64,000 bases of DNA from Diplosphaera chodatii (lineage: Eukaryota; Chlorophyta; Trebouxiophyceae; Prasiolales; Stichococcaceae), in assembly GCA_032358165.1 (NCBI GenBank), contig JAALGY010000020.1, forward strand, positions 496,001 to 560,000. The letters run 5' to 3'. The notes below the pieces were generated by a model that was not told the DNA's origin, searched no databases, and was given only the letters and a program-made list of their open reading frames with translations. Below are positions 10,855 through 21,534 of the stretch, piece by piece. The position numbers and the translations under genes were made by a program. The number at the start of each line of letters is the position of its first letter. Within the stretch, counting starts at the first letter, position 1.

Positions 10855-13800
10855 TCAGTTCTCGGCAAACTCCACTTGCTTGATGTCTGGGAACTTGTCC
10901 TTGATGGCTGCCTGCGGATATTACTCACAGACAAGGTCAGTCAAGGTGCAGAAGATATGGCCACTTCCTTACAGCATGCTGCACTGCATGCACGGCAGGT
11001 CTTGCGGGGAGATTGTGTTGCATGCAACGCACGCAGAGCAAGGGCTCACCTTGATGCCCATAGCGATCGGTGGCGGGCCCTCGTATTTGACTGTGCAGAC
11101 GCCGCCTTGCAGCGCCCGCACCTGCAGCACATGCGTCTCACATCAGTTGGGTAAGACCATACATGTACTGGACACCCACACCGCCCAAACCCAGATTGTC
11201 ACGGGTTGCTGCTGTACAGACGCGTCAACTCGAGCCCTGATTGCACATCATCCACCAGCACACCCAGCTGCAAGCTGCAACGAACAGCTGAGCCGGCTTG
11301 TAACAGCACACATGAGGACTACTGATGACACGGTGACGAGCGCACCATGACGGAGCCGCCGTAGCTGCTGATGGCTGGGCGCAGCATGTCCAGGTGGGCG
11401 TCCACCGAGGCCAGCGTGGCGGAGGTGTCCTGCGCTCCCACCTGCTGCACCCCCCGCAGCGCCTCGCCAAAGGCGCTCTGCATGGCGGGAAGAAGCCGTG
11501 TCATGATTGCTGCTCACTGACCAGCTGCTGGCAGGTCAGCAGTGCTATGTGCGGCTGTGCGCAGCTAGGTGCACTCCAGGCGGCTCATGTCAGGCCAATG
11601 CACTCCGGATTTGCACCAAGGCGCACCCGCAGCGCCCGCTCGATGCCCATCTTCATGGTGGCCGTAGACGAGGCGCACGTCCCGCACGCCCCCTGCACCC
11701 ACGTTCGCATCACTTGCACCACCATTCTGAACATGAGCACCAGCTACCAAGGCGCAACAACTCAGCACGTGGTCCAACACTAACGCCTTGCCACCATTAT
11801 ATGCTAGGTGCTGCATCGACTCACGCCCCAGCTGCAGCATGATGGTGCATCCACCACGCTCCAGCACAAACATGGCCGCTGTTGCTTCCGTGCCAATCAT
11901 ACAACACGGCAAGGTACACTGGGCACTGCAACGGCTCACGTCCAGCTGCAGCATGACGGTGCCGTCCACCACAGAGTAGCACAATGACACTGCCCCTGTT
12001 GCTTGTGTGCTAGGTTTATCATGGCAGAGTATACCGGGCGCTGCACCCACTCACGTCCAGCTGCAGCATGACGGTGCCGTCCACCACGTCCAGCACCGTG
12101 ACGTTGCCGCCGTCGGCGATGAGGTACGGCCGCACCTCCTCCAGCGCCCTGTCCACCGCCTCCACCGTCATGGCCACAGCCGGCGCCGCCTCCGCATTGC
12201 CTGCAGGTGATCAAAATGAAGTGGCACATGACCATGGCGACAGTTGTCAGCCGCTCTGGACCATGTACACATTGCACCAACACACAGCTTCAGCACCGTG
12301 TCGTGATTGCGCAGTCGTTCAAACTGTACGGACAGCACATCATGCAAGTTGTCCGCATATAGGTTGCAGACATGCAAAAGTAGACAGTGCCGCTGCATAC
12401 CTATCGTGCGGTGCACACTGGCCCGTGAGAAGGGACTCTCAATGGGGGATGCTGGTGCCGCGGCTGTGTCTGTTGCTGCATCTGCCGCTGCCGCTGCTGC
12501 TGCAGGGCTGCCTGCCGGGGCTGTCTCTGCCGTCTGCGCATCGATGACGGAGCTCCAGTCGTCGCCCTCCACAGCCTGTATGAGGTTCAGCCTGCACAGG
12601 TGCACCGACACAGTGAAAAAGAGGGCTTTCCAAGGTGCCCCTATACCCATCAGAACCGCATATTCACAGAAGCAAGAGCAGCATCATGAGATGTGAGTCA
12701 TGCAGATGATGTTATGCATCGAGGCACCTGCGCTGCCGGCTGTCCAGGGTCTCCCCCTCCACCGCGTCGCCCAGGTTCTCGCCCATTGCCTTGCGCATCT
12801 TCAGCTTCTTCTCCTCGTAGGCCGCGCGCTCCGCCTCCGACATGACCGCGCCATTCAGGCCGCCGCTGCCCCACAAATGCGCCTCCACCCCTGGCAACAT
12901 CCCACATCACAGTTGAGCAGGCGTGCATGATTCTGGACTAATCGAGCTGCTTGTTCTGAGGGCAGAGTGGCACAGCCACCACGTACCAGACTAGCAGTTC
13001 GACTGCACAGCCGCAGGTTTGTACCCTGAGTACTGAGGACTGTCCAAATAAGTAAGCTCCCTCCCCATGACATGGCACTCAGCCCCCAAGGGGTGAAAGC
13101 AAGCAGAACCCACCGTTGCCGGGCGGCGTGGTGCCGGCCTCCCGGATCCAGTTCTGCGCCTCGCGCTCCAGGTTGGAGCGCGTCGCCATGGCGCGGTTGG
13201 CGAACACCATGGCGCGCACGTTGGCGCAGCGCTCCTCGCCCACCCCCTCCAGGTGGCCCTGCAGCGAAACGGCAGAACAGCATCCAGACCATGAACGCAG
13301 GATCCAGCGCAGGAGCGCACGTTCGGAGCCCGGGGCACATGGCACAGAGTGAGGGCACCGCCGGGAACACGCTGTCTGTCCAGTAGCGTGACAGGAACGT
13401 GCAGCGGTGACAGGAGCAGCGCCAGTGGAGTGCCTCGGACCTTGACTGCCAGCACCATGTTGCGGGAGTAGCCAACATACTGCAGGTCCCTCCGTGCGTC
13501 GTACAGTGCATACACGCCGATGGGCTTCTCGCCGTCACGCTGCTCTAGGTAGTCGGTCACCGGCAGCAGCGACTGGCCGTCATCTTCGCCCTGTAGTGCA
13601 AACGACCAGATGTTACTGTGGTATTGCTTCGCTGCAAAATGCCTCAGATCACCTGCCGCCACCTGCAATGCCCACTGACACAACAACAACAAACCTGGCG
13701 TGCAAACTATGTTTCAGCTGGATATAGATGTACATCTGACAATGGCCCCTAGCATCAGCAGCGGTAGCTACGCGTACATGGCGGATGGCATAGCCGCGGG

Positions 13801-14125
13801 AGTCGTGCTCTTCGGCACCACCGTCGCCGTACAGGAAGCCATGCAGGCCCTTGTGGCCCTCCGGCACCGCATCATCCGTTACTACGCCGCCCAGCGAAGC
13901 AAGGCGTGCTTTCTGCTCTTCACCCGGCGGCGCCGCCGCAGCATCCGCACGGCTGGCCTGAGCTACGATAGCCTCGCGCGGTCTGAGCACGTGCTGGTGG
14001 AGCTGCTCACGTCGATGTGTGTGCCGAAAGGGCTGCGGCAGGAAGTGTGGCCTCCCAGAGGCGCTGCAGGTGCTGCCAGGTGCCGCTCTGCATGGCAACG
14101 ATCCAGACGCTGCCGACACCACCAT
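10855..14125 (-). CDS. NFU1: NFU1-type iron-sulfur scaffold with N-terminal GIY-YIG domain (489 aa)
   Basis: Ten exons on the minus strand sum to 1470 nt in frame: 14125-13778, 13590-13441, 13258-13114, 12890-12728, 12591-12401, 12200-12055, 11692-11627, 11477-11346, 11121-11050 and 10911-10855. The N-terminus (MVVSAASGSLPCRAAPGS) looks like a plastid transit peptide. Residues about 139-220 form a GIY-YIG-like fold (GVYALYDARRDLQYVGYSRN ... PPGN), resembling the N-terminal domain of plant glutaredoxin GRXS16. An Ala-rich linker follows. Then comes a NifU domain (EEVRPYLIADGGNV, CGTC) at about 345-405, and a second NifU-like domain without CxxC (AHLDMLRPAISSYGGSV, AAIKDKFPDIKQVEFAEN). The NifU pair matches plastid NFU1, which assembles and transfers Fe-S clusters. 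The gene is divergent from 2-Cys Prx. Confidence 0.88.
11821..12093. repeat. 115-bp tandem repeat of an exon-intron border inside NFU1
   Basis: The segment starting TCACGTCCAGCTGCAGCATG recurs at 12051, 11936 and, more diverged, 11821, exactly 115 bp apart each time. The 12051 copy contains the real donor and 3' end of NFU1 exon 6 (coding GTVMLQLD). The other two sit in the downstream intron and still encode similar peptides (VVDGTVMLQLDV; CTIMLQLG) with donor-like GTGAG at 11936. Confidence 0.85.
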
Positions 14126-14396
14126 GATGCAATGTGATGCTGCTGAGTGCTCTGATTTCGCAGGATGTTTTACAGCATTTACCTGCCACGGGAACGACCT
14201 TCTGCACCTCGCTAGCAATATCTGGAGATCGCAGGGACGCCGATCTTTGGTCGACCCTGCTTGCTTCCTACTTCACGCCTCACTGCAGGCCCCCCTGAGG
14301 CGCAAAGTAGGGTGTGGCAGCGTGAGCCTCAGTGCAGTTCGATCAATCTAATAGCAGGGCAGGCAACTGCTGCCATACCAAAGTCAGGCGTTCAGA
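14126..14396. promoter_or_regulatory. Divergent promoter region, NFU1 / 2-Cys Prx
   Basis: The two start codons face away from each other across 271 bp. Both 5' UTRs and both core promoters must lie here unless they overlap the genes. No clear TATA box was seen. Confidence 0.5.
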
Positions 14397-15203
14397 ATGG
14401 CTCAGACAATGGCGTCGTCAGCTGTGGCGGCCATCGGCGGTGTGGCCGCCTCACGCAGCTGCAAGGCATGCTCCAGCCCAGTGGCCGCTCCTCGGTCAGC
14501 GCAGCTGCGCCGCAGCGTGCTGCACGGCCAGACGCTGCGTGTTGCCGCACAGCAGTGCAGCCGGTCGCGGATCAGCACTCTCTGCAGGGCTGGCGAGGGT
14601 ATCGTTGGCGGCACGCCCCAAACGCCGCTGGTGGGCAACATTGCGCCAGACTTCAACGCCCAGGCGGTCTATGACCAGGAATTTATTGACATCACTCTGT
14701 CACAATACCGCGGGAGGTATGTGATCCTCTTCTTCTACCCACTGGACTTCACCTTTGTGTGCCCGACGGAGATCACCGCCTTCTCCGATGCGTACAATGG
14801 CTTCAAGGAGCTGGACTGCGAGGTGCTGGGCGTCTCAGTGGACTCGCAGTTCTCCCACCTGGCGTGGATCCAGACAGAGCGCAAGGAGGGCGGCGTTGGG
14901 GACCTGAACTACCCGCTGGTGTCTGACCTGAAGCGGGAGATCAGCACCAAGTACGGTGTGCTCAGTGAGGACGGCGTCGCCCTGCGCGGCCTGTTCCTCA
15001 TCGACCGTGAGGGTGTGATCCAGCATGCCACCATCAACAACCTGGCGTTCGGCCGCAACATCGAGGAGACGCAGCGGGTGCTGCAGGCGCTGAAGTATGT
15101 GCAGGAGAACCCCGACGAGGTTTGCCCGGCAGGGTGGAAGCCGGGAGATGAGACCATGAAGCCCGACCCCAAGGGCAAGATGGACTACTTTGCAGCACTG
15201 TGA
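14397..15203 (+). CDS. 2-Cys peroxiredoxin, plastid type (268 aa)
   Basis: A single uninterrupted ORF. The first ~65 residues are Ser/Ala/Arg-rich and fit a plastid transit peptide. The mature part has the peroxidatic site DFTFVCPTE (Cys122), the resolving site DEVCPAGW (Cys243), a GGVG motif (166-169) and a C-terminal YF (264-265). GGxG plus YF is the established mark of eukaryotic-type 2-Cys peroxiredoxins, which are prone to over-oxidation. It reduces H2O2 and alkyl peroxides using thioredoxin or NTRC in the stroma. It is a typical BAS1-like protein in length and domains. The lack of introns is unusual beside its intron-rich neighbours, and it may simply be a highly expressed gene. ATG 14397 gives the best transit peptide; an in-frame ATG four codons later is also possible. 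Confidence 0.95.
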   Translation: MAQTMASSAVAAIGGVAASRSCKACSSPVAAPRSAQLRRSVLHGQTLRVAAQQCSRSRISTLCRAGEGIVGGTPQTPLVGNIAPDFNAQAVYDQEFIDITLSQYRGRYVILFFYPLDFTFVCPTEITAFSDAYNGFKELDCEVLGVSVDSQFSHLAWIQTERKEGGVGDLNYPLVSDLKREISTKYGVLSEDGVALRGLFLIDREGVIQHATINNLAFGRNIEETQRVLQALKYVQENPDEVCPAGWKPGDETMKPDPKGKMDYFAAL

Positions 15204-15527
15204 TGCGGCTGCGCCGAAGAGTGTGGAAGTGGCATAGATTGCTTTGCAAGATGGTCATGGCATCGCATGGCTTGGAGTAGAACATGGTGCATCAGCACTG
15301 GTCACGTTGTTGCAATATACTGGTCTGGCTTGGCAGTTGGACCAACCTGCAAATTGCGGGTGTCTGAAAAGTGTTCAAGCCAAACCCTACCAGTCCTTAC
15401 CAGTATCATGCAGTCCCGCATGCCATTCTGTTTGCTTGACCCAGCCTTGCTCAGGCTGTCGGATTAGGTGCGTGTTCAAACATGCTGCATGCAGTTGCAT
15501 GCCAGACCAGCATTCTAGCACTGCCCT
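15204..15527. other. Convergent intergenic region
   Basis: It lies between the Prx stop and the stop of the minus-strand secreted-protein gene and presumably holds both 3' UTRs. No coding or repeat signal was seen. Confidence 0.6.
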
Positions 15528-16748
15528 CTACCGAACCCGCCTGCTGGGCTTGCTCGGCCTGCTTGGCCGGCTGGGCTTGCTGCCGCCGCTGCTGGAGCTT
15601 GATGACGCTGCAGCACTGCCGCCACTGTTGCCGCTTCGTGTTGCACCTGCCGGTAGCAGCTCCGCAATCTTGTAGGTCACCGGGTCGCCGCCCTTGACTG
15701 TCTTGCTGTGCTGGTCACCAAAGGTCTTCACGAATGCACACTGCGTGTCCTGCAGCAACAGCAGCACGATGTGTGAGGCCTTGCTGCCCAGTAAACGCCA
15801 TGCTATCAGCCTGATGTTGGCTCAGTTGAACAAGCCAGCTCGTGTGACAACAGCACATGGCTACTTGAAGTGGTGAAGTCAGCAGCCAATTCCAAGGCGA
15901 CGTGCATATACCTTGATCTGTGTGGCGGTGTGGAACTTGAGGTTGCAGTATGCAGAGTCAGTCGCCAGAGTGATCTTTGGAGCAGAGCACACCACGGGGC
16001 CGGTCTGGCCCTTGATCACGCAGTGTCCGCCATTGATGGTGTACTTGAACACGGGGCCGACGCACTGTGTGGGCACCTGCAGCCATTGTGCACCACCCTG
16101 TCCATACATATCTTGGCAATGCCCCAAGCATTCCTTGAAGTGATGTGTGAGGGATCATGGTAGCATGTAAGTATGCGCATGGACATATGCACCACTGCCT
16201 ATGCATGCAGAATGGCCATGCCATACAGGCTGCAGGAAGCACATGGGTGCATACCTTCGTAGGCTCCACGAAGACGGGTGGAGAGCACGTCGTCTGCTGC
16301 GTGGCATCGGTCAGCACCGCGAACTGCTCGCTACCGTCTGCGATGAGCTGTGTTGCCTCGGTCTTCAGGTTCAGGATCCCAGTCGGCAGCCCACTGACGA
16401 CCTGGCTGACATACGAGCCCCAGTTCGACTGCAGGAAGCCAAACTGCGTCTGGAGCGTGTTCGTCAGCCCTGCAAGGAATCAAGCGTCTGATCTAAGGCT
16501 GCATACATTCATGTTACGCTGCTGGCGTGAAGCACGCCACCAAGAATCATCACTGCATGCGTGCATGTGCGGCACAAACCTGAGAAGGCCGTCGGGTCGA
16601 AGATCGCCCAGCTGGGGACCGGCTCCGCCGAGTCCGCCGGTGAAGATGCGGCGGCCGCGGTGCTGGTGCTGCTCGTGTCGTTCTGCGCCGCCGCCCCCGA
16701 CAAGGCGACCAGGAGCAGGGCAGTCAGCACGACGGTGCGGCGCACCAT
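15528..16748 (-). CDS. Secreted Cys-containing protein of unknown function (256 aa)
   Basis: Four minus-strand exons sum to 771 nt in frame: 16748-16580, 16469-16255, 16076-15912 and 15749-15528. The protein begins with a clear signal peptide (MVRRTVVLTALLLVALSG, then AAAQ) and a Ser/Thr/Ala-rich stretch. A middle region has regularly spaced cysteines (CSPPVFVEP; CVGPVFKYTINGGHCVIKG; VVCSAP; AYCNLKFHT; TQCAFVKTFGD). The tail is Ser/Gly-rich and then Arg/Lys/Pro/Ser-rich (KPSRPSRPSKPSRR). Six cysteines in the core suggest disulfides in an extracellular or lumenal domain, and the basic tail could bind wall polymers (an inference). I do not recognise the family. The stop is convergent with Prx, and the start is divergent from the HAD gene. 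Confidence 0.75.
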
Positions 16749-17066
16749 GCTGGGCAGTGCTGGCCTGCGTGCAGGGGTCGGGCAGCTGAAGACAACGGGA
16801 TGTACCACGCTGCGAAGGCTTTTCGCAGACTGTGCGTGCGGTTGTAAGGCGTCAGGCGAAGCCAAGTGTCAGTGTTGCAGTTTGGACGACGTCGGAGGTC
16901 CGATGCGCGAATTTTGCCGCCGACCCCTGATCTGCCACTTCAGCAGATATCTGCCCTCCGAAGGACGGAGATCGGCTGACGTCCTCTTGCAACAAGCCGG
17001 TGCCGCAATTGTACTCCCCCAGATAGCTGCCTGTGACAGAGGTAGATAGCTTGGCAGTCCTGGAGC
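16749..17066. promoter_or_regulatory. Divergent promoter region, secreted protein / HAD hydrolase
   Basis: 318 bp separate two divergent start codons. No ORF or clear core-promoter motif was seen. Confidence 0.4.
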
Positions 17067-18742
17067 ATGTTGCAGCGTCTGGCGGCCCTGCGATCGCAAG
17101 CGTTCACGGCAGCTGCTGCAGCTCCGTGGCAGGCCACAGCAGGGCGGCCCGCGGACAGGATGTTCGCTGCGCTGCCGCTTGAGGTGGCGCGTGACCAGGC
17201 GGCGTTCTTCGGCGACCTGCCGCAGCCGCGGTTCAGAGGCCTATTATTGGATGCTGCTGGCACGCTTCTCAGCCCCTCGGAGCCCGCCGCCGAGGTGCAC
17301 TGGGTGCATGCACTTGCCTGCCGTCAATCGCATTTAACACAGCATGAGCCTCCAGTGCACGCCAAGGCCGTCCTCGCAGCTGCTAGGGCCTGATCACCGT
17401 GCAAATATCTGCACTGTCAGCACACATGGACATGGACATGGTCCCTGACGTCGACCGCAGCATCAGTACTGATCATGCCGGCATCTCCCCCTTTTGATGC
17501 ATGCAGGTGTACCTGAGGTATGCCAAGGACTATGGCTGTCAGCTGACAGAGCAGGAGATCCTGCGCCGCTTCCGCAGGTAGGCGTTTGTGCGAACCATGC
17601 ACTGAGGTGCGTTCAGCACGCCGTGTTCAGGCTTGCCAATTGTGACCCTACTTCCTGTAGGGCATACAACACGCCGTGGGGCACAACGGGCAGGCGATAC
17701 ATTGACGACGGCCGTGACTTCTGGTGAGCGTCCACACCCCAGCCCCACACCTGCCTTGACAACAGGCATGCTGCTCAGCCAGGCGGCTACTTACACTCTG
17801 CACCTTGTCCGCGCAGGCGTCACATAGTCGCAAAGTCGACCGGCTGTTCCGATGCCATGCTACATGAGGAGATCTATCAGTACTTCTCACAACCGGAAGC
17901 CTGGAAGGCCGCCCCGCATGCAGTCGCAGCCCTCAGCCGCCTTCGAGATGCAGGTGGGCAGTGCAAGTTCGCACGTTGCCGGGCTGAAACGCCTTGTAGA
18001 TGCCAGGACCTGTGCAACCTGAGCATACGTGCCAGATGGACATGCATTTGCACAGGTGTCCGGCTGGCGGTTGTCTCAAATTTCGACACGCGACTACGCC
18101 CGCTGCTGGCAGCCATGCAGCTCGACACGCTGTTCGATGCCATCCTCATATCCGCGGTAGATCTCCACAGCGTATGTCTGCAAAGCGTGTGCTGTCTCAT
18201 CGATCTGATGAAGCTCGCAGGTTAACCCCACAATAACTTTGGCTGGCGGCACATGTCTGCAGGAGGTCGGTGCTGAGAAGCCCAACCCAGTGATCTTCGA
18301 GCTTGCGTGCGAGGCGCTAGATGTGCAGCCCGAGGAAGTGGTGCACGTCGGTGACGACCGCAGGTGGGCACTGTGATATGTCAGCCAACAGCGGGGTGCG
18401 TTGACCCGGAGCACTTGGCTGTCCTGGGTGCGGCCTGAGCAGGCGGTGGGGGTGGCTGGCTCTGGAGCCCCTCAGGCCGTTGTGTGATGTGCACCCTTGC
18501 CATTAGCAATGCTGGTCGAGGGTCAGGCTGCCTGCCCAACCAGGTCCTGCTGCTGCCAATTGTTCAGTCATGACAACCCTACGCTGCCCTGCTTCAGGAA
18601 CGACATTTTTGGCGCCCGCGATGCCGGCTGCTTCGCGTGGCTGTACGGCCTGGATGTGCTTTCCATGGACGAGGTGGCTGACCGCGTGCTGTGGGGCAGC
18701 GAGGACGACGATTCTCTCCGGGCCATGGCAACCTCACCATGA
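17067..18742 (+). CDS. HAD-superfamily hydrolase, HDHD3-like (281 aa)
   Basis: Seven exons sum to 846 nt in frame: 17067-17294, 17507-17577, 17661-17723, 17817-17953, 18056-18156, 18263-18363 and 18598-18742. An Ala/Arg-rich N-terminus suggests organelle targeting. HAD motif I is LLLDAAGTLL; Asp is the nucleophile, and the second Asp of the usual DxD is Ala, as in the DxxGT variants of HDHD3-like proteins. Motif II is AVVSNFDTR, motif III GAEKPNPVIF (Lys), and motif IV VVHVGDDRRNDIFGARDAG. The cap region contains TPWGTTGRRY. The family hydrolyses small phosphorylated metabolites; the substrate is unknown. An Ala in place of the acid/base Asp may mean weak or altered catalysis, though this is common in the subfamily. 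Confidence 0.9.
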
Positions 18743-19281
18743 GAACGTTGTTGTATGGTGGAAGCACACCACTGGCACAAACGTTTTGGGGCTTGGTCTA
18801 TAACAGGTGTCGACACAGGCGCAGCAGTGCATATAAGTTTCTGGTGTCTAGGTATTGATACTGGTATCGGTATCCCTCAGGGCACCCTGCTAGGCTGGCT
18901 GCCAGGGGTCATTCGTCCTGCCGCCAATTTGCGGCAACATTTTTGTGGTTGTGGGGTTGCTCCGAGGCAGCACCCTATTTTGTCGGCCTCCTCAGCGTTG
19001 TTTGTCAGCTCGTCAGCCAAGTATATGGACAAAGAGTTGTTGCAATGGTCACAAAAGCTGCTGGCTGCGTCTTTAGTAAATAAATGTCACCTGGCCTGAT
19101 GCACCCCTTCCTGGGACTCGCAGATGGTCTTAGAAGCGCAGGCGCACCGATAGCCTGTCGCTAAACAGGGTTTAGTCCCAGTTTTGTGGCGACCGCACCT
19201 GCTTCGATTGATTCTCTTGCACCCCGCACGCTCCGCTTCTGTTGGCATCCAGTCAACAGCTGCACGCATCAGCACGCCAGC
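18743..19281. other. Intergenic: HAD 3' UTR and aldolase promoter
   Basis: No coding signal was seen. It contains AT-richer sequence at about 19,070-19,090 (AGTAAATAAATG). The two flanking genes are in the same direction. Confidence 0.5.
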
Positions 19282-20433
19282 ATGCAGACCATGAAGGCCA
19301 GCTTCCTGGCGGGCGCACCGGTGGCAGTGCGGCCCCAGGCCTCCAAGCCCAGCCGCGCTCAGCGCCAGGTCGTCCACGCGGGCCAGTATGACGAGGAGCT
19401 GCAGCAGACGGCGAAAACCCTGACGGCACCGGGCAAGGGCCTGCTGGCCATTGATGAGTCAAACGCCACCGCAGGCAAGCGCCTGGACTCCATTGGCGTT
19501 GAGAACACCCAGGAGAACCGCCGCGCGTACCGCACCCTGCTGCTGAACGCACCAGGCCTGGGCGAGTACATCTCGGGCTCCATCCTGTTCGAGGAGACGC
19601 TGTACGACAACGCCGCCACCGGCGAGCCGTTTGTTGAGCTGATGAAGAAGCAGGGCATCATCCCCGGCATCAAGACCGACAAGGGTCTGGTGCCGCTGAC
19701 CAACTCCAACGGCGAGTCCTGGACACAGGGCCTGACTGGCCTGATCGACCGCTCCAGCGAGTACTACAAGCAGGGCGCGCGCTTTGCCAAGTGGCGCGCG
19801 GTGGTGTCCATCCCGGCGGGCCCCTCCCCGCACGCGGTCACCGAGTGCGCGTACGGCCTGGCCCGCTACGCCGCCATCAGCCAGAACGCCGGCCTGGTGC
19901 CCATCGTGGAGCCGGAGATCATGCTGGACGGCGAGCACGACATCGAGCGCACCTTCGAGGTGGCGCAGGCCGTGTGGGCCGAGGTGTTCAAGTACCTGGC
20001 GGACCAGAAGGTCATGCTGGAGGGCATCCTGCTGAAGCCGTCCATGGTGACGCCCGGCGCCGAGTCCTCCAAGCGCGCCTCCCCCGATGAGGTCGCCGAC
20101 TACACCCTGAAGCTGCTCCGGCGGCGCGTGCCCCCCGCCGTGCCGGGCGCCATGTTCCTGTCGGGCGGCCAGTCAGAGCTGGAGGCGACGCTGAACCTGA
20201 ACGCCATGAACCAGGCCGAGAACCCGTGGCACGTGTCCTTCTCCTACGCGCGGGCGCTGCAGAACTCGTGCCTGAAGACATGGCAGGGTGAGGACTCAAA
20301 CGTGAAGGCCGCCCAGGATGCGCTGCTGAAGCGTGCCAAGGCGAACTCCATGGCCCAGCTCGGCAAGTACGACTCGTCCCTTGAGGATGCATCGGCAGAC
20401 CAGCGCACATTCGAGAAGGGCTATGTGTACTAG
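19282..20433 (+). CDS. FBA: Class I fructose-bisphosphate aldolase, plastid type (383 aa)
   Basis: A single-exon ORF. ATG 19282 is preferred over an upstream in-frame ATG (19186) because it gives a ~35-residue transit peptide rich in Ala/Ser/Arg/Gln followed directly by the mature start (YDEELQQTAKTL). The class I signatures are GKGLLAIDESNATAGKR near the N-terminus and the Schiff-base lysine in EGILLKPSMVTPG (about Lys252). The C-terminus ends in Tyr (KGYVY), as the catalytic tail of this family requires. It cleaves or forms fructose-1,6-bisphosphate and sedoheptulose-1,7-bisphosphate in the Calvin cycle. Very GC-rich third positions and no introns suggest high expression. Long antisense ORFs over it are composition shadows. 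Confidence 0.95.
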   Translation: MQTMKASFLAGAPVAVRPQASKPSRAQRQVVHAGQYDEELQQTAKTLTAPGKGLLAIDESNATAGKRLDSIGVENTQENRRAYRTLLLNAPGLGEYISGSILFEETLYDNAATGEPFVELMKKQGIIPGIKTDKGLVPLTNSNGESWTQGLTGLIDRSSEYYKQGARFAKWRAVVSIPAGPSPHAVTECAYGLARYAAISQNAGLVPIVEPEIMLDGEHDIERTFEVAQAVWAEVFKYLADQKVMLEGILLKPSMVTPGAESSKRASPDEVADYTLKLLRRRVPPAVPGAMFLSGGQSELEATLNLNAMNQAENPWHVSFSYARALQNSCLKTWQGEDSNVKAAQDALLKRAKANSMAQLGKYDSSLEDASADQRTFEKGYVY

Positions 20434-21534
20434 GTGCAGCCCTGACCAGTGTACGTTTGGCAGTGGCTTGCGGCCCGTCACAGCAGCAGATGCGGGCTGC
20501 CAGAGCCATGCCACATGCCACCCCTCAGGTCAACCGAGGGGGTGCAGCTTGTGTGGTTGCCGCGGCAGCGGCCGCATGGCAACACCGTTCTCCAGGATTC
20601 GCACAAGGGACTTGCCAGCATAGGGTTTGGATGGTCGTGCCAACACTTGTGTGCGCAGCAGGCTTTGATACGTAGATGCATTGTGCTTTGACTACTAGTG
20701 CCTTGCAAGTTGAGACGCCTGTAAGCTTGTGTGATGCTTTATACCCTGTGCTACGGCCACTGTGCTTGTGGTAGTCACGCACACAGCTGGATAGTGCGTA
20801 GGTCATCCAAATTGAAGGTCACCAATATATTCTTTCCGAGAGCACAAGGGCATATCCCGGACGAAGCGACCGGAAGGTGTTAGGAGTCAGCCGTCGCTCA
20901 CAGCTCCGTCCTTACTTGAACGCCACCGCCGTGTGTTGCGCAGCGCGGTGCCTCGCTCGTGCAGAACAAACATATACCGCACACCTCGCACAGACTTTGC
21001 GGGGCGTCATCAGCGGGTACAGCGGCAGGACACCTGCTGACCTGCGGCCGCAGGTGAGCTGCATTTCTGTTTGCGAGCAGATAGATGGCAGTACCTAAGC
21101 CCCTTGTTAGCAGCAACACGCTCTGCGGGGCACAGTCTCTTGTGTTTTGCGCAACCGCTGAAACGCCCGCGCGATGCCAGCACGCGGTGACGTCGCGCAA
21201 TATGCCTCCTGTGCATTTCCCCGCACCACCTTTGGATGCGTATAAATGCAATGCGAAGGCCATGAGTCCTGTGTAATGAATTGCGCCGTTGCAACAGCTT
21301 GCACGTGCGGGTGGTGCAACGATGGTAGGTGCAGCGGTTGCTCGCTTGGATGTCAGTGCTGGTTTTCACCGGCAAGTTCAAGCATGCATCATGCATGCAC
21401 ACCCAGCACGCCAGCTGTGCATGATACGATACACAAGGTGTCCGAAGTCGAGATGCACGCGTGATAGCATTCTTTATGGCCGAAGTGGCTGAGGTCGTGC
21501 TCGTGTGCTGCCATGCAGGACGCATAGTAGCAGG
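20434..21534. other. Intergenic, 1.1 kb
   Basis: It holds the aldolase 3' UTR and the 5'-nucleotidase promoter. A TGTAA at 20720, the usual chlorophyte poly(A) signal, lies 287 bp after the aldolase stop. No gene was seen. Confidence 0.45.

Noticed and set aside
19459..19938. Long antisense ORFs over the aldolase gene
   Set aside because: High GC at third codon positions opens the opposite frames. No motifs or splice support.
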